64,000 bases of DNA, from positions 1-64,000 of the forward strand of contig CP129489.1 in NCBI GenBank assembly GCA_030584065.1, read 5' to 3'. Position numbers and translations under genes: made by a program. Origin of the DNA: Flavobacteriales bacterium. Its GTDB lineage: Bacteria; Bacteroidota; Bacteroidia; Flavobacteriales_F; PHOS-HE28. The notes under the pieces were generated by a model. It saw nothing but the letters and a program-made list of their open reading frames with translations, was not told where the DNA came from and did no database searches. Below are positions 41,601-49,604 of the stretch, piece after piece. How positions within the stretch are numbered: position 1 is the first letter of the stretch; each line of letters begins with the position of its first letter.

Positions 41601-41924
41601 GGCGCCCATCTTCTCCTCCAGGTGCGAGCCCTTCACGTAGGCCTCCTGATAGAGGTGGAAGAACACATGACGCAGGGTGTCCGGCGAGTTGTTCCAATAG
41701 TGCAGCGTGAGCCTTCCGGTGAGGGCATCCTGCTGATCGTCGAGCTGCGCATCGATGATGTAGTGCACGTCCTGCTGCCAGTATCCCTCGTGCGGCGGGC
41801 GGTTCTTCCAGTAGTGGGGGTTGTCCGCGTTGCGGTAGGTGTTTGGCGGACGGCGGTCGTCGAAGCGCTGTGCCGCGGCCGCAGCGGCGATGAGGAGGGC
41901 CAGCAGGGTGAGGGTCCGGCGCAT
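38691..41924 (-). CDS. M1-family metallopeptidase fused to a C-terminal barrel-like region
   Basis: A 1077-residue exported protein. A signal peptide (RRTLTLLALLIAAAAAA) is followed by an M1 aminopeptidase N-terminal domain and the catalytic domain with zinc site HEIGHNWFYG near residue 380 and the third ligand in FLDEGFTQF about 20 residues later. From about residue 680 the sequence changes to alternating strands (VEVTFDHHLWNAPDRRTYEA, HRFHLSAWVNTG, RVTIRFDLPLF-type) and ends FAFRYLVAIGRSF with a terminal phenylalanine. This is like an outer-membrane barrel or surface-antigen domain. The likely role is degradation of peptides at the cell surface. The frame upstream of 41924 is open but not protein-like. 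It has a promoter box 23 bases upstream. Confidence 0.88.
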   Translation of the reverse strand: MRRTLTLLALLIAAAAAAQRFDDRRPPNTYRNADNPHYWKNRPPHEGYWQQDVHYIIDAQLDDQQDALTGRLTLHYWNNSPDTLRHVFFHLYQEAYVKGSHLEEKMGAEGWDMRRYKDLPYTGTRVDAFTAEGDTLRTEQDNTVLKAWLPAPLPPGERITFRIAFTTHWAMGLDRRMKLFDAWGWKHYDGVHWYPRIAVYDRRFGWDTQQHLGNEFYGDYGTFDVTLDLPHHYVVDATGVLQNPQECMPAELRQRLDLRNFKDKPWNERPSVVIEPVPGKRKTWRFHSENTHDFAFTADPTYRIGEAEWNGVRCIALAQEPHASGWQNAAAYCASTIAALSASIGPYIHPKMIVADARDGMEYPMLTLDGGRDPWYRSLFVHEIGHNWFYGMVGNNETYRAFLDEGFTQFLTAWGLELIDGDTLVADTPRTRYERRYTLPELARESEVYGGYMRDAVRLRVPPINVHSDDFEEWEARGYGGYGHVYGKTAVMLYNLQYVLGDSLFQHALRGYFDQWRLCHPYPEDMRQSFIDHSGADLNWFFDQWIETDRTIDYAVKRVTGRHKDGGQTIRIRRQGSMQMPIDLRVTAKDGRTYDFHIPNTWFVKRTPADVLPRWTGFGTLHRDYLARVDIPTGIAQVSIDTSHRLADRYALNDHLVPPVEVTFDHHLWNAPDRRTYEAFVRPDLWWNGYDGVKAGFHAHGGYLRHKHRFHLSAWVNTGMAQHLPPSNRAVAVDSIPGNTDTGFDRLSFNFRYTNGTDHVLRGSSVFVHARSLDGLKRFGGGFRWALPNGRTEAQAEALYFWRADSTDLTYLLHPQEWELNALNASVNLSLSHRYRKGGTQGRITLEARNSAVGAAQGYGWLRLTAINSNRRGPLELRTRLLAQYGSGATPRESALYLAGASPEEMMESKYMRSAGFVPYDWTGYGAATQPLHFGGGLGLRGYAGYLAPETDAHGNQVLTYSGSTGIGGSAELDLDGLVRFKPGKLARYLHLDAYLFGDAGMMAYRRIDADGTLLAFAEPRADAGVGAALTIRRWGPLHDIKPLTIRFDLPLFLSALPAGEAEHFAFRYLVAIGRSF

Positions 41925-41947
41925 GGTCAGGCAGGGGCGAGGCTCGC

Positions 41948-41955
41948 CGAAGGTA
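41948..41955 (-). promoter_or_regulatory. Putative -7 box TACCTTCG before the M1 peptidase gene
   Basis: Minus-strand TACCTTCG lies in the 40-base gap between the YihY and peptidase genes and ends 23 bases before the peptidase ATG. Confidence 0.45.
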
Positions 41956-41964
41956 TCCGTTCGC

Positions 41965-42924
41965 TCAGGAAGCAGCGTGCTCCCGCACCTCCAGCCGCTT
42001 GCTGTGCTGGTGGCGCGCACGCGTGATGCTGGTGTTGAGTTCGTATCCAACGAGCACCGCGATCATGTTGAAGTAGATCCACAGCTGCACGGCGAGGATC
42101 GCGCCGATTGACCCGTAGAGCGCGTTGTAGTTCGTGATGTTGCTGAACATGAAGGCCAGCGCCTGCGAGATGAGCAGGATGAGCGTGACGGCCAGGATGA
42201 CTCCCGGGGAGAGGAGCTTGAAGCGCTTAGCCGTGGGGTCGCCGGCATTGTAGAGCAGCGAAACGGAGGTGACCACCACCAGGATGGAGACCAGCCATTT
42301 GAGCCCGAAGAGCGCCCATACCTGCAGGGCGCTGGTGAAGAAGCCGATGGTGTTCAGCTGATCGGTGACGATGCCGCCGAAGGTGAGCACGGGGATGGCG
42401 ATGACGGTGAGCAGCGTGAGTGCCGCGAGCAGGCCCAGGCTGAGCAGCCGCTGCTTGATCGCGCTGTGCCACATGTGCAGGTTCCGGCTCTCGCTGAAGC
42501 CGGCGAGGATAGCATCGATGCTGTTGCTGGCCAGGTAGAGGCCCACCGCGAAGCTCACCGAGAGGAGGGTGCCGTGCTTGCGCACCACCAGGTCGTGCAG
42601 GGTGCCTTCGATGAAGCGGAAGACCTCGGCCGGCATCATGTCGCGGAAGATGCCGAGCAGGCGGTCCTGGAAGTCGGCGATGGGCACATAGGGAATCAGG
42701 GTGAGGAGCACGATCACGCCCGGGAAGAAAGCCGTGAAGAGCTTGAAGGCGATGGCTGAGGCACGGGTGACGATGTGCCCTTCGGCAAGGGCATTGAAGA
42801 AGAAGCGGCCGATCTGGTAGAGGTCGAAGCCCTCGAAGCCGGGCGGCTTGATGCGTCGGGCCCACGCGATGGCGCGGCGCACGGGCTGGGAGAAGAGGGT
42901 CTTCCGCAGCGTGCGCCGCACCAT
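41965..42924 (-). CDS. YihY/BrkB family inner-membrane protein
   Basis: A 319-residue protein with about six membrane helices. The diagnostic region is ALAEGHIVTRASAIAFKLFT near residue 45 followed by FFPGVIVLLTLIPYVP, and later YNAGDPTAKRFKLLSPGVIL and YGSIGAILAVQLWIYF. The family (YihY, formerly annotated as ribonuclease BN) is of unknown molecular function. The C-terminus is a basic cytoplasmic tail. nadC ends three bases before its start, so nadC, DUF4783 and YihY may be one operon on the minus strand. Confidence 0.88.
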   Translation of the reverse strand: MVRRTLRKTLFSQPVRRAIAWARRIKPPGFEGFDLYQIGRFFFNALAEGHIVTRASAIAFKLFTAFFPGVIVLLTLIPYVPIADFQDRLLGIFRDMMPAEVFRFIEGTLHDLVVRKHGTLLSVSFAVGLYLASNSIDAILAGFSESRNLHMWHSAIKQRLLSLGLLAALTLLTVIAIPVLTFGGIVTDQLNTIGFFTSALQVWALFGLKWLVSILVVVTSVSLLYNAGDPTAKRFKLLSPGVILAVTLILLISQALAFMFSNITNYNALYGSIGAILAVQLWIYFNMIAVLVGYELNTSITRARHQHSKRLEVREHAAS

Positions 42925-42927
42925 GGC

Positions 42928-43770
42928 TCAGAGGGCTTTCAGGCTCAGGTCGAGGCTGCGTGCGCTGTGTGTGAGCGCGCCCACGGAGATGAAATCGACC
43001 CCCGTGGCGGCATAGTCGCGCGCCGTCTCCAGCGTGATGCCGCCGGAGGCTTCCGTCTCGAATCGTCCGCTGATGAGCTGCACGGCCTTGCTGAGCAGGT
43101 AGGGCGTGAAGTTGTCGAGCATCACGCGGTGCACCCTATCGTGCACAAGCACCTGCTCCAGCTCGGCGAGGTCGCGCACCTCCACTTCCACGCGCAGGTC
43201 AAGGCCCTTGCGCTCCAGGTAGTCCTGCACGGCGTTGATCGCCTGCGGGATGCCGCCGCAGAAGTCGATGTGATTGTCCTTGATCAGCACCATGTCGTAG
43301 AGGCCATGGCGGTGGTTGTGGCCGCCGCCGATGCGCACGGCCCACTTCTCGATGGCGCGCAGCCCGGGCGTGGTCTTGCGGGTGTCGAGCACACGGCACC
43401 CCGTGCCGTCGATGGCCTCCACGTAGCGGCGGGTGAGCGTGGCGATGCCGCTCATCCGCTGCATGAAGTTGAGCAGTAGCCGTTCCGCCTGCAGGATGGA
43501 GCGTTCGGGCCCCAGCAGGTTGAACGCCACATCGCCAGGCGCGATGGCGGCGCCATCCATGAGGTAAGGGCGCAGGTGCAGCGCGGGGTCCACCTGCTTG
43601 GCCACCGCGGCGGCGATTTCCACGCCCGCCAGCACGCCAGCCTCCTTCACCAGCAGGCGGGCGCCGCCACTGGCCTCGGTCGGTATGGTGGCCAGGGTCG
43701 TATGGTCACCGTCGCCGAGGTCCTCCGCTAGGGCCTTGGCGATGAGGTCGTCCGTCCCGTGTGGCAGCAC
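42928..43770 (-). CDS. nadC: Nicotinate-nucleotide diphosphorylase (carboxylating)
   Basis: A 280-residue cytoplasmic enzyme of NAD synthesis, converting quinolinate and PRPP to nicotinate mononucleotide, CO2 and pyrophosphate. It reads DDLIAKALAEDLGDGDHTT at the start, then LLLNFMQRMSGIATLTRRYV, LDTRKTTPGLRAIEKWAVRI, GGGHNHRHGLYDMVLIKDNH, VEVEVRDLAELEQVL and MLDNFTPY, ASGGI at the end. All active-site segments are present. The start is GTG, chosen because it fits the family's short N-terminus and comes two bases after the stop of the DUF4783 gene. An in-frame extension upstream would read the other gene out of frame. Confidence 0.94.
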   Translation of the reverse strand: MLPHGTDDLIAKALAEDLGDGDHTTLATIPTEASGGARLLVKEAGVLAGVEIAAAVAKQVDPALHLRPYLMDGAAIAPGDVAFNLLGPERSILQAERLLLNFMQRMSGIATLTRRYVEAIDGTGCRVLDTRKTTPGLRAIEKWAVRIGGGHNHRHGLYDMVLIKDNHIDFCGGIPQAINAVQDYLERKGLDLRVEVEVRDLAELEQVLVHDRVHRVMLDNFTPYLLSKAVQLISGRFETEASGGITLETARDYAATGVDFISVGALTHSARSLDLSLKAL

Positions 43771-43772
43771 GC

Positions 43773-44171
43773 TCAGAAGTCGTTCTTGCTGTTCTCGATG
43801 CGCAGCTGCTTCACTTGGAATCCGGCCTCGCCCCGCTTGAGGAAGAAGGTGGTCCGGAAATAGCCGTTCCGGGTGCGCAGGATGCCGATGAAGTACTTGT
43901 CGCCCGATTTGCTCACCCCGCTGTGCTCGATCACCAGGTCGATCGGCGGATTCTCGTTGAAGAACCGTCTGAGGATCTGCTCGGCCTGAGCCTTGCTGTA
44001 AACGTCGGAGGTCTCCTTCACGGTGAGGTCCACATTGGCGATGAACAGCGCAGCGAGCTCCTTGGAGTCCCCCATCTTCATGGCGTCCACGACGCGGTCC
44101 TTCTCCGCATCCTGGGCTTGGGAGGCCAGGAACGGAAGGACGGCAAGCAGCGCGAACAGGAGATGTTTCAT
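43773..44171 (-). CDS. DUF4783 domain-containing exported protein
   Basis: A 132-residue protein with a signal peptide (KHLLFALLAVLPFLASQAQ) and one alpha+beta domain with KMGDSKELAALFIANVDLTV, FFNENPPIDLVIEHSG, KYFIGILRTRNGYFRTTFF and a C-terminal KQLRIENSKNDF. This is DUF4783 (SnoaL/NTF2-like fold), which in Bacteroidota is regularly found next to nadC and rlmH, as here. The function is unknown. The gene and nadC are two bases apart, so they are translationally coupled. Confidence 0.85.
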   Translation of the reverse strand: MKHLLFALLAVLPFLASQAQDAEKDRVVDAMKMGDSKELAALFIANVDLTVKETSDVYSKAQAEQILRRFFNENPPIDLVIEHSGVSKSGDKYFIGILRTRNGYFRTTFFLKRGEAGFQVKQLRIENSKNDF

Positions 44172-44260
44172 CGCAGTATGTGACTTGGTGCCGAAATTTG
44201 GCAAATACCGGGCCACCCCAGGAGCGATGGCCGCTGGAGTTACCAACATCTACCATCCGA

Positions 44261-44722
44261 GTGAGGATCAGGCTCTTGCTGGTTGGCCGCACCGAGCGCG
44301 GATACGTGGCCGAGGGGCTGCAGCACTACCTGGACCGCATTGCGCGCATGGCCGAAGTGGAGGTTGCGGTGATTGCGGAGACGGGCCAAGGGGAGGCGGC
44401 GCATCGGCAGCGCACGGAGGGGGAGCGCATCCTGGCGGCCCTGCGCCCCGGAGAGCGTCTGGTGGCGCTGGATGAGCGGGGCGCCTTGCTCACGAGCCCC
44501 GCCTTGGCGGCCCGCTTGGGCGCCATGCGCGACCAAGGCATCCGGCAGGTGGCCTTCGTGGTGGGCGGGGCCTACGGACTCTCGGAAGCGGTGCGCGGGC
44601 GTGCCGACCTCGTCCTATCGCTGTCGCCCCTGACCTTCCCGCACCAGCTGGTGCGGGTGCTTTTCGCCGAACAGCTCTACCGCGCCTTCACCATCCTCAA
44701 CCGACTGCCCTATCACCACTAG
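44261..44722 (+). CDS. rlmH: 23S rRNA pseudouridine-1915 N3-methyltransferase
   Basis: A 153-residue SPOUT-class methyltransferase acting on helix 69 of 23S rRNA in 70S ribosomes. The start reads VRIRLLLVGRTERGYVAEG. The knotted SAM-binding half has VAFVVGGAYGLSEAVRGRADL, LSLSPLTFPHQLVRVLFAEQ and LYRAFTILNRLPYHH, the invariant RlmH C-terminus. GTG 44261 is chosen since it gives the family length. An ATG-like upstream opening at 44180 would add 27 residues. It is divergent from DUF4783 and convergent with a methyltransferase gene, sharing a CTAG stop. Confidence 0.95.
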   Translation: MRIRLLLVGRTERGYVAEGLQHYLDRIARMAEVEVAVIAETGQGEAAHRQRTEGERILAALRPGERLVALDERGALLTSPALAARLGAMRDQGIRQVAFVVGGAYGLSEAVRGRADLVLSLSPLTFPHQLVRVLFAEQLYRAFTILNRLPYHH

Positions 44723-45597
44723 GGGCGCTTCACGAAGCCGGCCTTCATGTGGTCGCCGATGCCCAGCAGCGTGAGCAGGCCGTTCAGCATACGCTTGGCG
44801 GCATTGAGCGCGGGGCTCCCTTCGAGCCGCTCGCGGAACTCCTCCTGCCCGGCCCTCACCTGACTGCGTGCGGTTCGGTCCATGCCCGCCTTGGTGCGGA
44901 TGCGCGCAAGGTCCATGCCGGTGGTGCGCAGCCAAGCGGTGCGCAGCCCTTGGCGGCGGGCCAGGGCCTTGAAGGTGGCGGGGGTGAAGTAGTTGAGGTG
45001 CTCCGGGTAGTTCACCACCGACCAATCGGGGCCCGAAAGCCACCGCCCGGTGCACCGGAAATTGGGCGTAGTTAGGTACAGCAGGCCGCCGGGCCGCAGA
45101 ACGCTGACCATGCGCTCCAGCTCTTCGGCCGGATGCGGCACGTGCTCGATTACCTCGAAGGAACACACCACATCGAAGTGGCCCGTTGGGTAGTTCGACG
45201 GGTCCAGCGGCCCCTCGATCACCGCAATGCCCTTGGCCCGGCTCGCCGCCAGCGCCTGCCCCCCGTATTCCGTGCCGTGCGCCGTCCAGCCCCGGAGCGC
45301 GGCACGTTGCAGGAAGTGCCCGGCCCCGCATCCCACATCCAGGATGCGGCCCGTGGTGCGCCAGCCCTCGAAGCGGTCGAGCAGCTCATCGTAGCGCTTG
45401 AGGGTGATGGGCGACACCTCCGCGTGCACCGGATAGCCGCCGTAATAGGATTGCAGTTCATCCGTGGTGGGCACCAACGCCGTGTGCACCAGCCCGCAGC
45501 CCGTGCACCGGGCCAGGTGATGCCGTGCATAGGCGGCGATCGGTCGCTTCCTGAGGGAGCCGCAGAGCGGGCACGGGCGTGGACCAGGCTGGGGCAT
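44719..45597 (-). CDS. Class I SAM-dependent methyltransferase with N-terminal zinc ribbon
   Basis: A 292-residue protein. The first 40 residues carry a CPLCGSLRKRP and CTGCGLV pair of CxxC motifs, a zinc ribbon seen in sugar/cofactor methyltransferases. Then comes a Rossmann methyltransferase with RILDVGCGAGHFLQRAAL, FDVVCSFEVIEHVPHPAEEL and LRPGGLLYLTTPN, and NYPEHLNYFTPATFKAL. The C-terminal helices resemble the family clustered with glycan genes. The substrate is unknown. It converges on rlmH with four overlapping bases. Confidence 0.85.
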   Translation of the reverse strand: MPQPGPRPCPLCGSLRKRPIAAYARHHLARCTGCGLVHTALVPTTDELQSYYGGYPVHAEVSPITLKRYDELLDRFEGWRTTGRILDVGCGAGHFLQRAALRGWTAHGTEYGGQALAASRAKGIAVIEGPLDPSNYPTGHFDVVCSFEVIEHVPHPAEELERMVSVLRPGGLLYLTTPNFRCTGRWLSGPDWSVVNYPEHLNYFTPATFKALARRQGLRTAWLRTTGMDLARIRTKAGMDRTARSQVRAGQEEFRERLEGSPALNAAKRMLNGLLTLLGIGDHMKAGFVKRP

Positions 45598-45668
45598 GGG
45601 CGGTGAATCTAGCGCGCGCCCGCCGACCCCGGCGGTGGACCGCGGCGCGGAACGACGAACTTTGGCGC

Positions 45669-47111
45669 ATGACCCTCCTGTGGGTGTTCGGGCAAGGCGA
45701 GGTGGACATCGAGGCTTGGGAATGGGCCCTCGGCACGGTGTACGTCACCTTCCTGTACATCTATTTCGCCCGGCTCAAGAACGTCTCGATCAAGAAGCAT
45801 CCGGAGTACAAGCACATGATCTGGGGGCTCTCGGCCAAGATGGTCGGCGGGGTGGCCTTCAGCCTCATTTACTTCTACTACTACAAGGGCGGCGACACCA
45901 TCATGTACTTCTACTCGTCTGTTGCGCTGAGCAACATGGCGAAGTGGGACCTGCTCACCTACCTCGATGTGGTGACCGGCCCCAACTCCGAGGAGAACCT
46001 CATGCGGTTCAACGACCGCATCGGGTATCCCTTCGCCTACATGTACTTCGACAGCCGGTCGTATTTCGTGATTCGCCTCATCAGCCCGCTGGCGCTGGCC
46101 ACGTTCAACAGCTATCTCATCACCACGCTGGTGCTGTCCAGCCTCAGCTACTTCGGCATCTGGCGCTGCTACCGCACGTTCGTCTCCTATTATCCGGCCC
46201 TGCAGGACAAGCTGGCGATCGCCTTCCTCTACATGCCGTCGGTTGTGTTCTGGGGCTCAGGGATCATGAAGGACACCTTCACCATGTCGGCTACCTGCTG
46301 GTGGGTGCATTGCGTGGACGAGTTCTACTTCAAGCGGCGCAGCCCCATCGCCAACCTCTTCGGTGCAGCGGCGAGCGCGGTGGTGCTGGTGGTGATGAAG
46401 CCCTACATCTTCATGACCATCTTCCCGGTGACCGTGGCCTGGATCCTCTACTACCGTGTGGCGCGCATCCGCAGCGGCTTCATCAAGTTCCTGGCGCTCC
46501 CCGTGGTGGTCTCGATGATGCTCGGCGGCTCCTTCTATGCGCTCACCAAGCTGGGCGACCGGCTGGACAAGTTCTCACTCGACCGCGCGCTCACCACGGC
46601 CATGGTGATCCAAGGGGACATGAAGCGCGCCGATGTATACGGCGGCAATTACTTCGACATCGGTCCGCTTGATGGCACACTGCCCAATCTCCTGAGCAAG
46701 TTCCCTGTGGCCACCAATGCAGCCCTCTTCAGGCCCTACATCTGGGAGTCGCGGTCGGTGGTGGTGGCGCTCAGCGGTCTGGAGAACCTCTGGCTCCTGG
46801 GCTTCTTCCTGCTCATCCTGTGGAGGACGCACGTGCTCTTCTTCCTGCGGCTCATCTACCGGAATCCACTGGTGATGATGTGCTTCCTCTTCACCGTCCT
46901 CTTCGCCTTCAGCCTGGGTATCTCCACGCCGAACTTCGGTGCGCTGGTACGGTTCAAGATACCCTTGGTGCCCTTTATGGTTGCGGGCATGTACATCATC
47001 ACGTACCTCAACGCCAAGCGCGTGGCGGCGCGCCGGGCCAACCGGCGGTTCGACCTCGGGGATTTCGTGCGGGGGGATCCGAAGGCGATGGCCAAGCCGG
47101 CCCTGGCCTAG
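45669..47111 (+). CDS. Multi-pass membrane protein of the glycan region, unknown function
   Basis: A 480-residue inner-membrane protein with roughly 10-11 helices (VYVTFLYIYFARL, MVGGVAFSLIYFYYYKGG, AFLYMPSVVFWGSGIMKDT, VLVVMKPYIFMTIFPVTVAW, GLENLWLLGFFLLILWRTHV, LFTVLFAFSLGISTPNFGAL). The topology, the large extracytoplasmic loops and the final RFKIPLVPFMVAGMY helix recall O-antigen polymerases and ligases (Wzy/WaaL-like), but no family motif is certain. It lies between a methyltransferase and a glycosyltransferase gene. Upstream in-frame codons to 45579 lie over the start of the divergent gene and are less likely. Confidence 0.65.
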   Translation: MTLLWVFGQGEVDIEAWEWALGTVYVTFLYIYFARLKNVSIKKHPEYKHMIWGLSAKMVGGVAFSLIYFYYYKGGDTIMYFYSSVALSNMAKWDLLTYLDVVTGPNSEENLMRFNDRIGYPFAYMYFDSRSYFVIRLISPLALATFNSYLITTLVLSSLSYFGIWRCYRTFVSYYPALQDKLAIAFLYMPSVVFWGSGIMKDTFTMSATCWWVHCVDEFYFKRRSPIANLFGAAASAVVLVVMKPYIFMTIFPVTVAWILYYRVARIRSGFIKFLALPVVVSMMLGGSFYALTKLGDRLDKFSLDRALTTAMVIQGDMKRADVYGGNYFDIGPLDGTLPNLLSKFPVATNAALFRPYIWESRSVVVALSGLENLWLLGFFLLILWRTHVLFFLRLIYRNPLVMMCFLFTVLFAFSLGISTPNFGALVRFKIPLVPFMVAGMYIITYLNAKRVAARRANRRFDLGDFVRGDPKAMAKPALA

Positions 47112-48244
47112 CGCTGCGGCCTGGGCATTGCCCCGGTGATGCCGGCCTGCTGAAGGCGCGCCCTCAGGATTGCAGTGCTGGCCTGTTCGCCGTTCAGGCG
47201 CGCCCGTCCGCCGCGCTGGGCGGTCAACCTGGACACCACCGCCTCCGGGGCAAGATGCTCGGCGTAGTAGCGCAGCACGGCGCTGCGCATCCTGATCCGT
47301 TCCTCCTCCGTCAGGCTCCGGGCTCGCTCGAGCGCCGTGATGAGGCCTTCGGCATCGGCGAAGGCGATGCACTCCTCCCCGTCGCGGAGCGCCGGCTGCA
47401 GCAGGTGCGGATGCTGCAGGATCGGGATGCAGCCGGCGAACATCGCCTCGGTGAGGTTGTGGCAGAGCGGCATCACCACGCCGGATAGCCCAAGGAAGAA
47501 GTCGAACCGCCGCAGCACGTCGGGCAGGTCGGCCGGTGCGATGTAGCGCTTGGCGCGGTCCAGGAGCAGGATGTCGCGGCCATCGGTCACCTGCGCCTCA
47601 TCCAGGTCGCGGCAGTCGCGCACGCGCTCCGGCACGCGGGAACGGAGCAGGTCCAGCGCCGCCATCCGGCTCAGGCAGCCGAACACGGCCGAGGGCTCCG
47701 GGCGCCCGTAGGAGCCGCGATCCATATTGCCGAAGAAGAAGATGGCGTGCTCGCGCGGCAACCGCGCATCGGGGAGCGCACGCTTGTGCAGGCCCTGCAG
47801 GTATACGGTGTCCGCCATCGGCATGGGAACGGCGTAGCCATCCATGGCCCGTCCCGGCCAGCCGAAGTAGTCCGCATCGAGCACGGTCGCTCCGCCGGTC
47901 CGGTCGGGGTCGTCCGTGAGGAAGAGGTCTGCGGCCCCCGCATGGTCGGAGAGCGTGAGCTGAAGACCGCTGCCGCTGCGCCTGAACAGGTCGAACGAGC
48001 CCCAAGTGGCCAGGAAGCCCCATCGGTGCCGGATCCGGATCGCGTAGCCCTGCATCCGCAGGAAGATGATGAGGATGTGCAGGTAGCGGTGCCAGGGGTT
48101 GCGCCGCAGGTCGATGAAGGCTATGGGGTGGCCTCCCTGCTGCCGCCAGCCGCCGTTCCGCATCCACCACCCGGTATTCACGAGGTACCAGCGCAGGGCC
48201 GAGAGCGCAGTGATGGGCGTGCGGGGTCGATCGGGCGGTTGCAT
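47108..48244 (-). CDS. Putative exostosin-like glycosyltransferase
   Basis: A 378-residue protein. The N-terminal part has few landmarks (RWYLVNTGWWMRNGGWRQQG, AIFFFGNMDRGSYGRPEPS). The C-terminal half has RFDFFLGLSGVVMPLCHNLT followed by EAMFAGCIPILQHPHLL, the E...GCIP pattern of GT-B and exostosin-like enzymes. No hydrophobic anchor is obvious. I call it a probable glycosyltransferase from this segment and its context only. It is convergent with the membrane protein gene, sharing CTAG as both stops, and divergent from 48342. Confidence 0.55.
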   Translation of the reverse strand: MQPPDRPRTPITALSALRWYLVNTGWWMRNGGWRQQGGHPIAFIDLRRNPWHRYLHILIIFLRMQGYAIRIRHRWGFLATWGSFDLFRRSGSGLQLTLSDHAGAADLFLTDDPDRTGGATVLDADYFGWPGRAMDGYAVPMPMADTVYLQGLHKRALPDARLPREHAIFFFGNMDRGSYGRPEPSAVFGCLSRMAALDLLRSRVPERVRDCRDLDEAQVTDGRDILLLDRAKRYIAPADLPDVLRRFDFFLGLSGVVMPLCHNLTEAMFAGCIPILQHPHLLQPALRDGEECIAFADAEGLITALERARSLTEEERIRMRSAVLRYYAEHLAPEAVVSRLTAQRGGRARLNGEQASTAILRARLQQAGITGAMPRPQR

Positions 48245-48341
48245 GCGTGCGATGCGAAGGTGGCGAACGCGGGTGGTTCACGGGGCCGGGTACTCTTGCC
48301 ACCTTTGGACCGGCAGCGCCCAGGCGCAGGTCGCACCATGC

Positions 48342-49604
48342 ATGAGCGGAGCCGAGCAGCAACATGATTCCCACGGGCGGTCCCGGGTCCCCTCGGCCCC
48401 TGGGCTGGTGGTGTTCTGCACTCATGGGCTGGGCGATCCGCTGGTGGCGCCGCTCATGCTGGAGTATCTCCTCCGGCTCCAGCATGAGGGCGCCTTCGGC
48501 CGTGTGCTCCTGTTCACCGAGGAACCGCCCGGGGCGGCAGTGCCCGCATGGGCCGAATCCGCCCTCGCTGGCGCACGCATCGATTGGGTGCCGTTGCGCT
48601 ACGATGTGCGGGGCAGGCAATGGAGCCAGCGTGCGGGGAACCTGCTGCGCATGATCGCCGGAGCTGCGGGCTTCGTGCGCCGGCACGGCCGCAGCTGGAT
48701 GGTGGGCTACCTTTCCTTCGGCGGCGCGTATGCGATGGCGGCCTCGCTGCTGGGGCTGGGGCGCTGCATGGTGGTCTGCTTCGAGCCGCACAGCCGGTAC
48801 ATGCGCGACCTCGGTATCTGGGGCCTGCGTTCCATGAAGGCGCTGCTCGTCGGCTGGACCGAGCGCCAGTTGATGCGCTGGAGCGATGCGCTGGTGGTGC
48901 CGACAACGGCCGTGCGCGATCTGGTGCTGCGTCATCGTCCGCGCGGCGAGGTTCGGCTCCAAGGCATCTCCATCGATACCGCCAAGGCTGCGTTCGATGC
49001 CGATGCCCGTGCGTCCATACGCGCCGATCTGGGTTTCGCCGACCGCCAGGTGCTGCTCTACGTGGGGAAGTTCGGCGGCATCTACCATGGCACGGATGCC
49101 TTCATGCGCTTCATCGCGGCCTTGGCTGACCGCGATCAGCGGCTCGCTTTCCGCATCATCACGCACCCCGCCGATGCGGATGCCATCCGGCGACACCCGC
49201 TCCATGCCGCGCTCGCCGACCGGATGGCCTTGTCAGGACCGGTGCCCGCCGAGGAACTCCATCGTCACCTCTCCGCTGCCGATGCGGGCATCGTGGCCAT
49301 TCCGCCCACGCCCTCGCAGGTGTTCCGCACACCGGTGAAGACGGCGCATTATTGGGCGGCCGGGCTGCCCATCATCATCCCGCGCGGCGTGTCGGACGAC
49401 CACCATATCGCAGAGCAGGAGGATGTGGGCGTGGCGGTTGAGGATCTGGTGCCATCGGAGGCCGGTCCCGTGCTGGCCGCACTGCAGCGCTGGCGCGAAG
49501 AGGACCCTCACGCCGTGCGCGAGCGCTGTATGCAGGCCGCGAAGAGCCACCGCGATGCGGCTGCCATGACCGCCGTCCTTCGCGGGCTGCTCATCAGCGC
49601 CTGA
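48342..49604 (+). CDS. GT-B type glycosyltransferase
   Basis: A 420-residue protein with the double-Rossmann GT-B layout. The N-terminal domain has VVFCTHGLGDPLVAPLMLEY and HGRSWMVGYLSFGGAYAMAA. The C-terminal domain has VLLYVGKFGGIYHGTDAFMR, LSGPVPAEELHRHLSAADAG and PSQVFRTPVKTAHYWAAGLP, the last being the nucleotide-sugar region. It lacks a membrane anchor. The ATG at 48342 is chosen because upstream residues in the same frame overlap the divergent gene and are not protein-like. Its end overlaps the convergent gene by 11 bases. Confidence 0.75.
   Translation: MSGAEQQHDSHGRSRVPSAPGLVVFCTHGLGDPLVAPLMLEYLLRLQHEGAFGRVLLFTEEPPGAAVPAWAESALAGARIDWVPLRYDVRGRQWSQRAGNLLRMIAGAAGFVRRHGRSWMVGYLSFGGAYAMAASLLGLGRCMVVCFEPHSRYMRDLGIWGLRSMKALLVGWTERQLMRWSDALVVPTTAVRDLVLRHRPRGEVRLQGISIDTAKAAFDADARASIRADLGFADRQVLLYVGKFGGIYHGTDAFMRFIAALADRDQRLAFRIITHPADADAIRRHPLHAALADRMALSGPVPAEELHRHLSAADAGIVAIPPTPSQVFRTPVKTAHYWAAGLPIIIPRGVSDDHHIAEQEDVGVAVEDLVPSEAGPVLAALQRWREEDPHAVRERCMQAAKSHRDAAAMTAVLRGLLISA

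Noticed and set aside
42928-44292. A 454-residue fused DUF4783-NadC protein
   Set aside because: The upstream part of this frame reads the DUF4783 gene in the wrong frame. DUF4783 has its own signal peptide and stop two bases before the nadC GTG.
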